Origin: JACKNG01 sp040220855
GTDB lineage: Bacteria; Pseudomonadota; Gammaproteobacteria; Ga0077536
DNA length: 64,000 bases
Direction: 5' to 3'
NCBI GenBank assembly: GCA_040220855.1
Contig: JAVJVZ010000029.1
Span: 1 to 64,000 of the forward strand
Part shown: positions 8,315 to 18,449 of the stretch, one piece after another
Layout: each line of letters begins with the position of its first letter
Numbering within the stretch: the stretch's first letter is position 1
Position numbers and translations under genes: made by a program
Notes under the pieces: generated by a model
What the model was told of the DNA's origin: nothing
Seen by the model: the letters and a program-made list of their open reading frames with translations, nothing else
The model's database searches: none

Positions 8315-8344
8315 TATGTAGCATCCCGCGTTACGATATGTCAA
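8315..8344 (-). promoter_or_regulatory. Possible higBA promoter
   Basis: Reading on the minus strand, a perfect -35 hexamer TTGACA (8344-8339) is followed after 18 bases by TACATA (8320-8315), a passable -10. The repeated word GACAT on both sides of the -35 could be a HigA operator. The -10 lies right at the annotated toxin ATG, so either the transcript is leaderless or the true start or -10 differs. Confidence 0.35.
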
Positions 8345-8352
8345 TTGAAATG

Positions 8353-9615
8353 TTACATGTCAGGCAGCCAGACCGGCGTGCCGAGGCGCGCGAAGAGGTT
8401 CAGCAATCCGACTCCAACGACCAGGTACATCAATGGCTTACAGAGCTCGTGCAAGGGCACCAGCCAGCCGTAGCTGCCACGCAGGCCGGCTGTACGGCCG
8501 TCGGCCGCCACGCCTTCTCGCGCAAGACTCGGCGTGTGCAGGGTCTGCCGCTCGATGTCGGCCAGCGGCGCGACCTGGAACGTCAGGCCGAGGCGCAGTA
8601 GGTTGTAGAAGAGCAGCAACGCGCTGACCAGCATCGCCGGCCAGCCCTCGTGCCAGCCGAGCAGCAACTGCCACGTGGGCAGGCAGTTCCCACGCGCCGG
8701 GTCGCCGGTCGGCTGCGCGGGCGCTGGTGACGGAGACGCTGTCACCAGCGGATGCGCCGGTTCGATGCAGGCCAGTGCGCTGTGCCCGGCGATGCCCGTG
8801 GGCGACGCGGCGAGTGCCGCGCGCGACGCCGGGTCGATAGGCAGTGCCGCGACGAGTTCCAGCGCGCGAGCCTCGACACGGTTCATGCCTACCCACAGTA
8901 CGCTCTGGCCAATCCAGGGCAGGAAGAACACGATCGATGCCAGCAGGATGAAGACCATGTTGGCGCCGGTATAGGTGCGTCGCATCTCCGCCCAGGCGTG
9001 GCCGGCCTGCGGTGATTCCAGGCTGCCGCGCATCACGTTGTCGTCCACCACGAGGCCGTCGACGCCGCGCAGGTCGCAATGACGGAACTGTGCGGCGCGC
9101 ACAGGTACGCCGTTCAGCCTGGCGTCCTGGAAGTCGCAGTATTCACACTCGGCGTACTCGAGCGACCAGCTGCGACGGCCGTCGCGCGCCGGGTCGTCAC
9201 CCGCTTCGGCTGGCGCATCACCGGGTTCGAACGTGGCGCGACTGAACCGCGACCGGCTGATCGTCGCGCCGCGCAGTGAGCTGCCGGCGAGGGTGACGTC
9301 TTCGAACGAGACATCTGTCAGCGCGCTGCGGCGCAGCTCCACGTTGCGCAGCGTGCCATGGAAAACCACGTGCTCGAGTCGCGCCTTGAAAAGGTCTACG
9401 TCGCTCAGATCGCGCGCGAACTCGAGATGCGCGAGGTGGGCATTGGCGAGGGTGGCGCCATCGAGGTCGAAAGGCTGCGGGCCACGCAGGACGGCGCTGC
9501 GTCCATCGAGAACCGCGCCGCTCAGATCGGGCGCGAGATGCGGATGGGCGGCCCGCCACGCATTCCACGCTGCGGCGCCCTCGTTGAACCGCGCTACGTG
9601 CTCGTCGTCGGCCAT
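8353..9615 (-). CDS. Membrane protein with pentapeptide repeats
   Basis: A 420-residue protein of unknown role. Residues about 30-190 are loose pentapeptide repeats of the A(D/N)LxX type (for example DGATLANAHLAHLEFA, then SDVDLFKARLEHVVF and SSLRGATISRSRFSRATF), which fold as a right-handed quadrilateral beta-helix. After that come three membrane segments: ANMVFILLASIVFFLPWIG, LVSALLLFYNLLRLGLTFQV and LMYLVVGVGLLNLFA. The repeat domain would face the cytoplasm. It lies directly upstream of higBA in the same direction, 39 bases apart. No catalytic motif is visible. Confidence 0.75.
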   Translation of the reverse strand: MADDEHVARFNEGAAAWNAWRAAHPHLAPDLSGAVLDGRSAVLRGPQPFDLDGATLANAHLAHLEFARDLSDVDLFKARLEHVVFHGTLRNVELRRSALTDVSFEDVTLAGSSLRGATISRSRFSRATFEPGDAPAEAGDDPARDGRRSWSLEYAECEYCDFQDARLNGVPVRAAQFRHCDLRGVDGLVVDDNVMRGSLESPQAGHAWAEMRRTYTGANMVFILLASIVFFLPWIGQSVLWVGMNRVEARALELVAALPIDPASRAALAASPTGIAGHSALACIEPAHPLVTASPSPAPAQPTGDPARGNCLPTWQLLLGWHEGWPAMLVSALLLFYNLLRLGLTFQVAPLADIERQTLHTPSLAREGVAADGRTAGLRGSYGWLVPLHELCKPLMYLVVGVGLLNLFARLGTPVWLPDM

Positions 9616-10081
9616 GTGGTGATCCGTGCCGTGATGTGGCGACCAGTATAAGCACCCTCAACGCGTGCTGACGGCGTGGTCGCGCGGGACAATCGCGGGC
9701 AGAGCGCGGTGCTCCCGGGAGGCGCCGTTCGACGCGTGCCAGCGTCATCATCCATAGTGCCGACGTCGACGACCCGGGCGCCGGCTGTGAGAGCACCCGG
9801 CCACTGCGGGAGCGCGGGCGGCAGGGCACGTCTGACGCCCGGATACCCGCGCGACCTCGCGCCGCATGCGGCCGGTCGACGGTCACCCGCGCTGCCAGCG
9901 AAGCCCGGGCCCGGCGGAACCTTGATCGTTGTGCGTTCAACGGGGACCATGCGTGGCAGCCGCTCCCAGCGAGGGCCACGAGCCGCCGGCACGCGGGCGT
10001 GCGATCGCACACGATGACTGCCGCGCGCCAGCGGTGCCAGGCGGCGCCGTGGCGGGGAGGCGAGTACATGGAATACACGGA
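9616..10081. other. Divergent intergenic region, no gene seen
   Basis: A 466-base gap between two diverging genes (pentapeptide protein and the 2-kb PEP-CTERM gene). Several frames are open across it but none looks like a protein. It must contain the promoters of both genes; I could not single out a -35/-10 pair. Confidence 0.5.
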
Positions 10082-12082
10082 ATGTTGAGGGCACGCCGCC
10101 TCCGCGGGCCGCGGCGGGGTAGGACTCGTGAGGCGCATCAGCGCAACGCCGGCGGACACCAGCCTCTCGCGGCGCTCCGCGTGCTGGCCTTGTGCCTGCT
10201 CGGCCCTCCGAGCGTCGCCAGCCTGGCCGACGATGTCCTGGCCGAACTCGAGCTGGTCCAGGTCCTGCCACTTAGCGCGCCGGTCGAGGCTCTCGGGGGG
10301 GAAGCTATCCTTACGCTCCTCAACAATCAGGACGACACCTTGCTGTTGTACGTGTCCGGCCCCAATCAACAAAGGGGCTGCTTTCTCTACGAAGGCGGCA
10401 GCTATACCGCGGTCGCGGTCTCCGGGCAAATGCTGCCGGGCGCGCCTGGGCCCCTGGTGGATACTTCGGTAAGCGGGATGATCAGTGCTACGTCAGTGGT
10501 CTTCCGGGCTACCTTCGCTGATGGCGGCAGCGCGGTATACCGCTACGATCGCGGCAGCGGAAACCACACGCTGGTGGCGGCGAGCGGCGCGGCGGTCCCG
10601 GGCGGCAGCGGGACCTTCAGCCATTTTTTCAGCCTCGCCGCAGACGGGGATCGCGTCATGTTCGTGGGGGTCGCCGACGATGGTGGCCGCGGCATTTACC
10701 GCTGGGATGGCGCGCTCACACGGCTGGCCGACTACGCCACGGCGGTCCCCGGCGGCGCCGGCACCTTCAGTTTCCTCGGGTTTGCGGCGGCACGGGACGA
10801 CATCGTCGCGTTCCGCGGCCGGGACGCCACCGGCGCGGACGGCATTTTCCGCAGTGACGGCGGCGGCCCGCTGACGCGGGTGGCCGACACCACGACCACC
10901 GTGCCCGGAACGGCGGTGACTTTTGACCACCTCGAGGTGGCAGGGATCCACGACGGCATTGTCTTTTTCAGGGGTTTTGGCGGTGTCGTGGCCGGCGTCT
11001 ACGGTGGCGCGCAGGCCGCCATTATCCTCGCCGACACGCGGCGAGCGATGCCCGGAGCCCTCGGTCCGTTCGACTGCTGCTTCGGGATCGTCCACCGCAG
11101 CGCGCCGGGCGTGTATTACTTCCAGGGAACCGATTGGGTCACCTCTGGCATCTACCTCGCCCGCGACAACGCGCATTACAAGGTCATCGACTCGGACGCG
11201 CCGCTCGACGGCATATACAGCGGGTTTCTTCAACCGGGAGGGGGGGTTAGTGGCGTTCACAGCACGAACGGCCGCGTGTACTTCGAGGCCTCGACGGGCA
11301 TCTATGCCGCCCGGCCGGTTTTCGCGCCGGCGCCCGCCCCCGCGCCGCGCACAACGCTCGGGTTCGAGGATCTGGGGCTCGTCGAAGGCGCGCCGGTGAC
11401 GAGTGTGCCCGGCGTGGCCGGGCTCACTCTCGACGGTGCACGCCTGGTGCAGCCGGCGGCGCCGGACACCGCTTTCCCCGGTGACGACGCCGGCACCGGC
11501 GCCATGCTGACTGCAGCGGACGCGGACGGTGCGACGTTGAGCATCATTTTCGATGCGCCGGTGCGCGACGTGACGCTCGATATCGCGAATCTCTTCACTG
11601 GCTGGCCGGAGCCCTGGGTCACCCTGCGCGCCTACGATGCCACGAGCGGTGGCGCCTTGCTCGAGACCATCCGGGCCGTGCGCACGGACATGCCGGGCGG
11701 TCCCGCCGGCGTGATGGCGACGGTCGATTTCTCCTTCGGCTTCGCGGGCCTCGATCGCATCCGGCGGATCGAGATCCGCGGCCCCGTCGGTGCGACCCTA
11801 CCCGCTTTTGCCATCGATAACCTGTCTTTCGCGAGCGAGGGGTCGGGCGGCGGCGAAGCGGCTGCCCATGAGCAGGTTCCGGTGCCGCCGTGGGCGACGC
11901 TCGCCGGTCTATTGGCGCTTGGCCTCAGCGGGTGGCGTCATCGCCGGCGCGCTGCCGGCGAGACGCGCGGCGTGCGCGGCTCAGCTCAGTCCACCACCAC
12001 CCGCGTCACCACGCGCCAATCCGGCGTGCCGACGTCGACGTACCAGGGGCCGGCTGCGAGGGCGGCCGGGCGGGCGCGGTAG
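10082..12082 (+). CDS. Large exported PEP-CTERM-like repeat protein
   Basis: A 666-residue exported protein. After a signal peptide-like helix (LRVLALCLLGPPSVASLA) come several copies of a ~60-residue beta-rich repeat. It ends with patterns such as VAASGAAVPGGSGTFSHF and LADYATAVPGGAGTFSFL, with DRVMFVGVADDGGRGIYRW between; this resembles the DUF7453 type of propeller-like repeats. A second domain (about 415-600) looks like a carbohydrate-binding beta-sandwich. The PEP-CTERM tail is QVPVPPWATLAGLLALGLSG followed by WRHRRR. Two oddities: about 38 further codons follow the tail and overlap the end of fixH by 97 bases, and the first 30 residues before the signal helix are poor. A GTG at 10128 in another frame has a good GGGGTAGGA box, so a frameshift near 10170 is possible. 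Confidence 0.68.
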   Translation: MLRARRLRGPRRGRTREAHQRNAGGHQPLAALRVLALCLLGPPSVASLADDVLAELELVQVLPLSAPVEALGGEAILTLLNNQDDTLLLYVSGPNQQRGCFLYEGGSYTAVAVSGQMLPGAPGPLVDTSVSGMISATSVVFRATFADGGSAVYRYDRGSGNHTLVAASGAAVPGGSGTFSHFFSLAADGDRVMFVGVADDGGRGIYRWDGALTRLADYATAVPGGAGTFSFLGFAAARDDIVAFRGRDATGADGIFRSDGGGPLTRVADTTTTVPGTAVTFDHLEVAGIHDGIVFFRGFGGVVAGVYGGAQAAIILADTRRAMPGALGPFDCCFGIVHRSAPGVYYFQGTDWVTSGIYLARDNAHYKVIDSDAPLDGIYSGFLQPGGGVSGVHSTNGRVYFEASTGIYAARPVFAPAPAPAPRTTLGFEDLGLVEGAPVTSVPGVAGLTLDGARLVQPAAPDTAFPGDDAGTGAMLTAADADGATLSIIFDAPVRDVTLDIANLFTGWPEPWVTLRAYDATSGGALLETIRAVRTDMPGGPAGVMATVDFSFGFAGLDRIRRIEIRGPVGATLPAFAIDNLSFASEGSGGGEAAAHEQVPVPPWATLAGLLALGLSGWRHRRRAAGETRGVRGSAQSTTTRVTTRQSGVPTSTYQGPAARAAGRAR

Positions 12083-12485
12083 TGGCCGTTGCCGAGGTGC
12101 TCGGCGAGGAGCTGCTGGTCGGCGTCGCGGGTGGCGTGGGAGAGGTGCACGGGCACGGTGGCGGGGAGGGCGTCGTCGCCCTGGTTCCAGTGCAGCTCGA
12201 ATTCGCAGCGGCCTTCGACGAGGCGGCCCACGCTGAGCGCGAGGCCGAGTTCGGCGGCGCGCGCCTCGCGATCGAGGACCTTGTTGATCTCGAGTCCGCG
12301 CTTGTAATAGTCGTCGGCGACGAGGCCGTCGCTGGTGGTCGTCGCGATGGTGATGAGGACCGAGCAGATGACGATGGTGCCGAGCGGAATGGCGATGACG
12401 AACCAGGCCCAGGGCTCCTCGTACCAGCGCGTGACGGGCTCTTTGCCGGCGTGCTTCATCTTGTCCATGGTAATCGTCGTCGGCG

Positions 12486-12489
<4 letters not shown>
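11986..12489 (-). CDS. fixH: FixH family cbb3 oxidase assembly protein
   Basis: Membrane-anchored protein of 167 residues involved in building cbb3-type cytochrome oxidase, usually linked to CcoI copper transport. It has one N-terminal membrane helix (AWFVIAIPLGTIVICSVLIT), the conserved DGLVADDYYKRGLEIN segment just after it, and a periplasmic beta domain. Its start overlaps the ccoG stop by four bases. The 3' end runs under the tail of the convergent PEP-CTERM gene. Confidence 0.9.
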
Positions 12490-13887
<1,398 letters not shown>

Positions 13888-13895
<8 letters not shown>

Positions 13896-14169
13896 CGTGG
13901 CGTGGCGTCTCGTCCGGGTTGGGAGGGTAGGTGAACATGACGGCGAACAGGCCCGAAGCCGCCGTCAGGAGCCAGAACAGGAAGAACCCGATGGTGTAGG
14001 CCGCCATGCGGCTGACCTCGGGGAACGGCACGCAGTAACGCAGGTCGTCCGGATCGAGAATGCTGAAGAAGACGCCGGTCGCGGCGGTGGCCATCAGGAA
14101 AGACAGCCACAGCACCGCGCCGAAGCGCTGCGGTACTGGCATCCAGCGAGTCTTGGCCAGCAGTTCCAT
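13888..14169 (-). CDS. Small two-helix membrane protein in the cco operon
   Basis: A 93-residue protein with two membrane helices (VLWLSFLMATAATGVFFSIL and TIGFFLFWLLTAASGLFAVM) separated by a short loop (DPDDLRYCVPFPEVSR). It lies between ccoP and ccoG and overlaps ccoG by eight bases, so it is co-translated with the oxidase genes. The function is unknown; position suggests a role in oxidase assembly or stability. Confidence 0.75.
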
Positions 14170-14234
14170 GACGTTGCGTTCTCCCCGCCGCGTAGTCGTC
14201 GTGAGTGCTCGTTGCCGGGGCGTGGCCGACGCGC

Positions 14235-15155
14235 TCAGCGCGTCGGCTTGTTGCCCTGGGTGAAGCTGTAGACATAGGCCGCCAGTACGTGGACCTTGGC
14301 CGCACCGAGGAATTCCTCGTGCGCCGGCATCTGGCCGTTACGACCCTTCTCGATTGATTCGACGATGGCCGTACGGGTGCTGCCGTAGAGCCAGGCGTCG
14401 TCGGTCAGGTTGGGCGCGCCGAGCATCGGGTTGCCCTTGCCCTCGGCGCCGTGGCAGGCCACGCAGACCTGGTTGTAGGTCTGTTTGCCGGCTTCGACCT
14501 TGTCGGCTGCGACCTCGCGTCCGGCGAGGTGCTCGACGTAGTCGGCGGCCTTCTGCACGCCGTCGTCGCCGATCACCGCCACCCACGCCGGCATCACGCC
14601 GGCACGCCCCTTGAGGATCGAGTGCTCGATGGCTTCGGGGGTGCCGCCGTAGAGCCAGGCATCGTCAGTGAGGTTCGGGAAGCCGCGCGCACCGCCGGCA
14701 TCCGAGCCGTGGCACTGCGTGCAGTAGCTGGCATAGAGGTTCTGGCCCATCTCCAGCACTTCCGCGTTCTTCGCGAGCGTCGGGATGTCGGTCTCGAGGT
14801 ACTGCGCGTAGAGCGGGCCGTACTCGGCTTCCGCCTGCGCTACCTCACCCTCGTACTGCGACACCTGGCTCCAGCCGAGCAGTCCCTTGAAGGCGCCGAG
14901 GCCGGGGTAGGCGATGAGGTAGCCGAGGCCCCAGAACAGCGTGAGGTAGAAGAGGTTCATCCACCAGCGCGGCAGCGGGTTGTTGAACTCCTCCAGGTTG
15001 CCGTCCCACTTGTGACCCATGGTCTCGGGGTTGTTGGCATCGAGCGGGGGGCGCGCTCGCGATTGCGCCCACACGAACCACACCAGGACCACGATGCTGA
15101 CCAGCGTGACACCGCCGATGAATATGCTCCAGTACACGCTCGTGAAATCAGCCAT
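14235..15155 (-). CDS. ccoP: cbb3 oxidase subunit III, di-haem cytochrome c
   Basis: Di-haem c subunit (306 residues) that feeds electrons to CcoO and the catalytic subunit. The N-terminus has two membrane helices (SIFIGGVTLVSIVVLVWFVW and LFYLTLFWGLGYLIAY). Haem sites are C145-TQ-C148-H149 and C231-VA-C234-H235, each followed by the repeated NLTDDAWLYG segment. GGAG lies about nine bases before the chosen ATG; the frame extends 13 codons further but without the family N-terminus. It overlaps ccoQ by eight bases. Confidence 0.96.
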   Translation of the reverse strand: MADFTSVYWSIFIGGVTLVSIVVLVWFVWAQSRARPPLDANNPETMGHKWDGNLEEFNNPLPRWWMNLFYLTLFWGLGYLIAYPGLGAFKGLLGWSQVSQYEGEVAQAEAEYGPLYAQYLETDIPTLAKNAEVLEMGQNLYASYCTQCHGSDAGGARGFPNLTDDAWLYGGTPEAIEHSILKGRAGVMPAWVAVIGDDGVQKAADYVEHLAGREVAADKVEAGKQTYNQVCVACHGAEGKGNPMLGAPNLTDDAWLYGSTRTAIVESIEKGRNGQMPAHEEFLGAAKVHVLAAYVYSFTQGNKPTR

Positions 15156-15318
15156 TGCGATTATCTCCGTTGACGTCCTTGACGTCGTCGTCATCTTCCA
15201 GCGGGATGCGGGCGGCTTCGTCGAACTCGGCCGTGCGCTTGCGCGACAGGGCCCAGACGACGACGCCGAGAAACACCACCCCCACCAGTACCGTCCATGT
15301 CGAGAACAGCCAGCCCAT
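15148..15318 (-). CDS. ccoQ: cbb3 oxidase subunit CcoQ
   Basis: A 56-residue single-helix subunit that stabilises the cbb3 complex. Sequence runs MGWLFSTWTVLVGVVFLGVV then WALSRKRTAEFDEAARIPL and an acidic tail, the normal CcoQ layout. It starts two bases after the ccoO stop and runs eight bases into ccoP. Confidence 0.9.
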   Translation of the reverse strand: MGWLFSTWTVLVGVVFLGVVVWALSRKRTAEFDEAARIPLEDDDDVKDVNGDNRNG

Positions 15319-15320
15319 GT

Positions 15321-15932
15321 CTACCGGCGGGTCTTGACGTGGGTGCCGAGGCCCTGCAGGTAGGCGACTACCGCGTCGAGCTCGGTCTTGCCCTCGAGCG
15401 CGGCCGGTGCCTGCTCGATCTGCTCGTCCGTGTAGGGCGAGCCGAGCTTGCGCAGCGCGCGCATCTTGGGCTGGACGTCGTCCGGGTCGAGTGCGCTGGT
15501 TTCGAGCCACGGGTAACCCGGCATGATCGACTCCGGCACGACGTCGCGCGGATTGATCAGGTGCACGCGGTGCCACTCGTCGCTGTAGCGGCCGCCGACG
15601 CGATGCAGGTCCGGGCCGGTCCGCTTGGAGCCCCACTGGAACGGACGGTCGTAGACGTACTCGCCGGCCAGCGAGTAGTGACCATAGCGCTCGGTCTCGG
15701 CACGGAACGGGCGCACCATCTGTGAATGGCAGACGTAGCAGCCTTCACGGACGTAGATGTCACGCCCGGTCAGCTCGAGCGGGCCGTAGGGCTCCAGCCC
15801 CTGGACCGGCTCGGTAGTCGTCTGCTGGAAGAACAGCGGCACGATCTGGACCAGGCCACCGACACTGACGGCGAGCAGGATAAGCACCATCATGAAGCCG
15901 ATGTTGATCTCGATGCTTTCGTGTTTGAGCAC
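15321..15932 (-). CDS. ccoO: cbb3 oxidase subunit II, mono-haem cytochrome c
   Basis: Mono-haem cytochrome c subunit (203 residues) with an N-terminal membrane anchor (residues 11-35). The haem site is C65-YV-C68-H69 in REGCYVCHSQM, and the probable Met ligand is in ESIMPGYPW. The segment HYSLAGEYVYDRPFQWGSKR is characteristic of CcoO. It follows ccoN by 16 bases. Confidence 0.96.
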   Translation of the reverse strand: MLKHESIEINIGFMMVLILLAVSVGGLVQIVPLFFQQTTTEPVQGLEPYGPLELTGRDIYVREGCYVCHSQMVRPFRAETERYGHYSLAGEYVYDRPFQWGSKRTGPDLHRVGGRYSDEWHRVHLINPRDVVPESIMPGYPWLETSALDPDDVQPKMRALRKLGSPYTDEQIEQAPAALEGKTELDAVVAYLQGLGTHVKTRR

Positions 15933-15948
15933 GGCTTGAGCCCTCCTG

Positions 15949-17364
15949 TCAGTGAGCCGTGGCCGGCGCGGGAACCTCGGCCGTCACCGGCTGGCTCCCG
16001 GCGCAGGTGCGCACCAGGTTGTAGACCATGACCAGGGCGCCGATGAGGTACAGCAGGCCGCCGAGGAAACGGATGATGTAGAACGGGTGCATGGCATTGA
16101 CCGACTCGATGAAGCTGTAGGTCAGCGTGCCGTCGTCGTTGACCGCGCGCCACATGAGCCCCTGCATGACGCCCGACACCCACATCGCGGTGATGTAGAG
16201 CACGATGCCGATGGTGGCGACCCAGAAGTGCACTTCGACGAGCTTCATGCTGTAGAGCTCGCGCCCGTAGAGTCGCGGAATCAGGTAGTACATGACGCCG
16301 AGCGAGATGAAGCCGACCCAGCCAAGCGCACCGGAATGCACGTGGCCGATGGTCCAGTCGGTGTAGTGGGACAGCGCGTTGACGGTCTTGATCGACATCA
16401 TCGGGCCTTCGAACGTCGACATGCCGTAGAAGCTGACCGAGACGATGATGAAGCGCAGCACCGGGTCGGTACGCAGCTTGTGCCAGGCGCCGGAGAGCGT
16501 CATCACGCCGTTGATCATGCCGCCCCAGGATGGCGCCAGCAGGATCACCGACATCACCATGCCGAGCGACTGCGCCCAGTCGGGCAGTGCGGTGTAGTGC
16601 AGGTGATGCGGACCGGCCCAGATGTAGGTGAAGATGAGTGCCCAGAAGTGCACGATGGACAGCCGGTAGGAGTACACCGGGCGGTCCGCGATCTTCGGCA
16701 CGAAGTAGTACATGAGCCCGAGGAAGGCGGCGGTGAGGAAGAAGCCGACCGCGTTGTGCCCGTACCACCACTGCACCATCGCGTCCTGCACGCCCGCGAA
16801 CAGCGAGTAGGACTTGGTCATCGATACCGGCAGCTCGAGGTTGTTGATGATGTGCAGCAGCGCGATGGTGATGATGTAGGCGGCAAAGAACCAGTTGGCG
16901 ACGTAGATGTGCTTTACGCGTCGCTTGGCGATGGTGCCGAAGAAGACCAGCGCGTAGGCCACCCACACCACCGTGATGAGGATGTCGATGGGCCATTCGA
17001 GCTCGGCGTATTCCTTCGACGAGGTGATACCCAGCGGGAGCGAGATGGCGGCGAGCACGATGACGAGCTGCCAGCCCCAGAACGTGAACGCGGCAAGGCC
17101 GTCGCTGACCAGGCGTACGTGGCAGGTGCGCTGCACGATGTAGTAAGAGCCCGCGAACAGCGCGCTGCCGCCAAAGGCGAAGATCACGGCGTTCGTGTGC
17201 AGCGGCCGCAGGCGACCGAAGGTCAGCCACGGGAGATCGAAGTTGAGCGCGGGCCAGGCGAGCTGTGCGGCGATGAACACGCCGACCAGCATCCCGACCA
17301 CGCCCCACACCACGGTCATGACCGCGAACTGGCGGACGACCTTGTAGTTGTACGTTTCCGTCAT
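15949..17364 (-). CDS. ccoN: cbb3 oxidase catalytic subunit I
   Basis: Haem-copper oxidase catalytic subunit (471 residues), high oxygen affinity C-type. Expected His-bearing helices are visible: RPLHTNAVIFAFGGSALFAG for the low-spin haem, QWWYGHNAVGFFLT and GPHHLHYTALPDWAQ for CuB, and DWTIGHVHSGALGWVGF for the haem pair. AGGAG lies nine bases before the ATG. The gene begins 118 bases after ompW in the same direction; no second FNR box was seen in that gap. Confidence 0.97.
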   Translation of the reverse strand: MTETYNYKVVRQFAVMTVVWGVVGMLVGVFIAAQLAWPALNFDLPWLTFGRLRPLHTNAVIFAFGGSALFAGSYYIVQRTCHVRLVSDGLAAFTFWGWQLVIVLAAISLPLGITSSKEYAELEWPIDILITVVWVAYALVFFGTIAKRRVKHIYVANWFFAAYIITIALLHIINNLELPVSMTKSYSLFAGVQDAMVQWWYGHNAVGFFLTAAFLGLMYYFVPKIADRPVYSYRLSIVHFWALIFTYIWAGPHHLHYTALPDWAQSLGMVMSVILLAPSWGGMINGVMTLSGAWHKLRTDPVLRFIIVSVSFYGMSTFEGPMMSIKTVNALSHYTDWTIGHVHSGALGWVGFISLGVMYYLIPRLYGRELYSMKLVEVHFWVATIGIVLYITAMWVSGVMQGLMWRAVNDDGTLTYSFIESVNAMHPFYIIRFLGGLLYLIGALVMVYNLVRTCAGSQPVTAEVPAPATAH

Positions 17365-17482
17365 GGAAGACGCTCCTGGATGGGTTGCAAATCCTGATGC
17401 GGGCAGCCCCGCAGGGGCGCTGGCACGGCGTCGTTACGCGTGGCCGGGCGCATGCGGGGCTGTCCGGAGGCGTCGGCCGCTG

Positions 17483-18247
17483 TCAGAAGCGGTAGCCGAT
17501 GCCGGCGCCGACGACCCACGGGTTGACGTCGACGTTCACGCGCAGGCCGGCACCGAGGCTCGGGACCTGCAGGGAGGCGGTGGTTTCGATGTCGATGTAC
17601 TTGACGTCGAAGTTGGCGAACCAGTTGCCGCCGATGTCGTAGTCGAAGCCGAACTGTGCGGCCCAGCCCCATGAGCTCGAGGTATCGACATCGACCGGAC
17701 CGCCGACCGCGGCCTCGAGGTTGTCGGTGGCGTCGTTCCACAGGAAGGCCGTGTAGTTGGCGCCGATGCCGACGTAGGGGCGGAACTTGTTGCTCGGCAT
17801 GAAGTGGTACTGCAGCGTGACCGTCGGCGGCAGCACCCAGACGTCGAAGATCTTGAAGCCGTCGACCGCGCCGAGGCCGCCGAGGATGGGGTCGTTGCCG
17901 TCGATCTTGACGTCGTGGTTGGCAATACCCGCGATGGCTTCGATGCCGATGTTCGGCGTGATCATGTAGGTCACGTCGAGCTCGGGCACGACCGCGGAGT
18001 CGACCTTGACGCCGGCGCCGAGCCCGACCGGCGCGCCGCCGAACGGTTCGAGGTTGATGTTGGTGCTGTCGTCGTCGGGAATGATGCCGATGACGCGACC
18101 GCGTATCCGCCACTTCGAGCTCGCCGGATCGCTGTCCTCGGCGAGCGCCAATGGAGCGGCGAAGGCGGTGGCCAGCGTCACGGCCGCGGTCAAGGTGGCG
18201 CCGCGCCGCAGGGCGTCGTGGCGGAGGTTGCGGAGTGATTGAATCAT
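17483..18247 (-). CDS. ompW: OmpW family outer membrane protein
   Basis: Eight-stranded outer membrane beta-barrel (254 residues) that lets small hydrophobic molecules cross the outer membrane. The signal peptide ends in AAPLALAEDSD. The OmpW signatures are KWRIRGRVIGIIPDDDS at the N-terminus, LPPTVTLQYHFMPSNKFRPY in the middle and a terminal GAGIGYRF with the C-terminal Phe used in barrel assembly. The open frame reaches far upstream, but only the ATG at 18247 gives a signal peptide. OmpW genes are often controlled by FNR, in line with the box 117 bases upstream. Placement beside the oxidase and near a monooxygenase would suit hydrocarbon uptake, but that is inference. Confidence 0.93.
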   Translation of the reverse strand: MIQSLRNLRHDALRRGATLTAAVTLATAFAAPLALAEDSDPASSKWRIRGRVIGIIPDDDSTNINLEPFGGAPVGLGAGVKVDSAVVPELDVTYMITPNIGIEAIAGIANHDVKIDGNDPILGGLGAVDGFKIFDVWVLPPTVTLQYHFMPSNKFRPYVGIGANYTAFLWNDATDNLEAAVGGPVDVDTSSSWGWAAQFGFDYDIGGNWFANFDVKYIDIETTASLQVPSLGAGLRVNVDVNPWVVGAGIGYRF

Positions 18248-18363
18248 GATGATCCCCGTCCTTGTTTTGCTGTAATCGGAACGTTCTGCTGTCGGATGCG
18301 AGACGCCATGGTTGAGTGCTTGAGCCGACGCCGCATACGATGTCGCAGGTGCAGCAAATGGGG

Positions 18364-18377
18364 CGTGATCTGGATCA
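18364..18377. promoter_or_regulatory. FNR/Anr-type binding site
   Basis: GTGAT-CTGG-ATCAA matches the FNR/Anr consensus TTGAT-N4-ATCAA at nine of ten defined positions. It lies in the divergent gap between ompW (117 bases from its ATG) and ccoI (73 bases from its ATG), a location that fits oxygen-responsive control of both cbb3 maturation and ompW. Confidence 0.72.
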
Positions 18378-18449
18378 ACGGAATTGCGCGTCCGCAACAC
18401 GCCCAAAGTTGATGCACAGCTAAGCTTAGTGCGAAAACCAATTGAATCA

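Noticed and set aside
15952..17397. 481-codon open frame on the plus strand
   Set aside because: Antisense to ccoN; composition (Arg, His, Asp, Gly) is that of a shadow frame.
17365..17482. FNR box directly before ccoN
   Set aside because: The gap contains TTGCAAATCC but no TTGAT-N4-ATCAA match.
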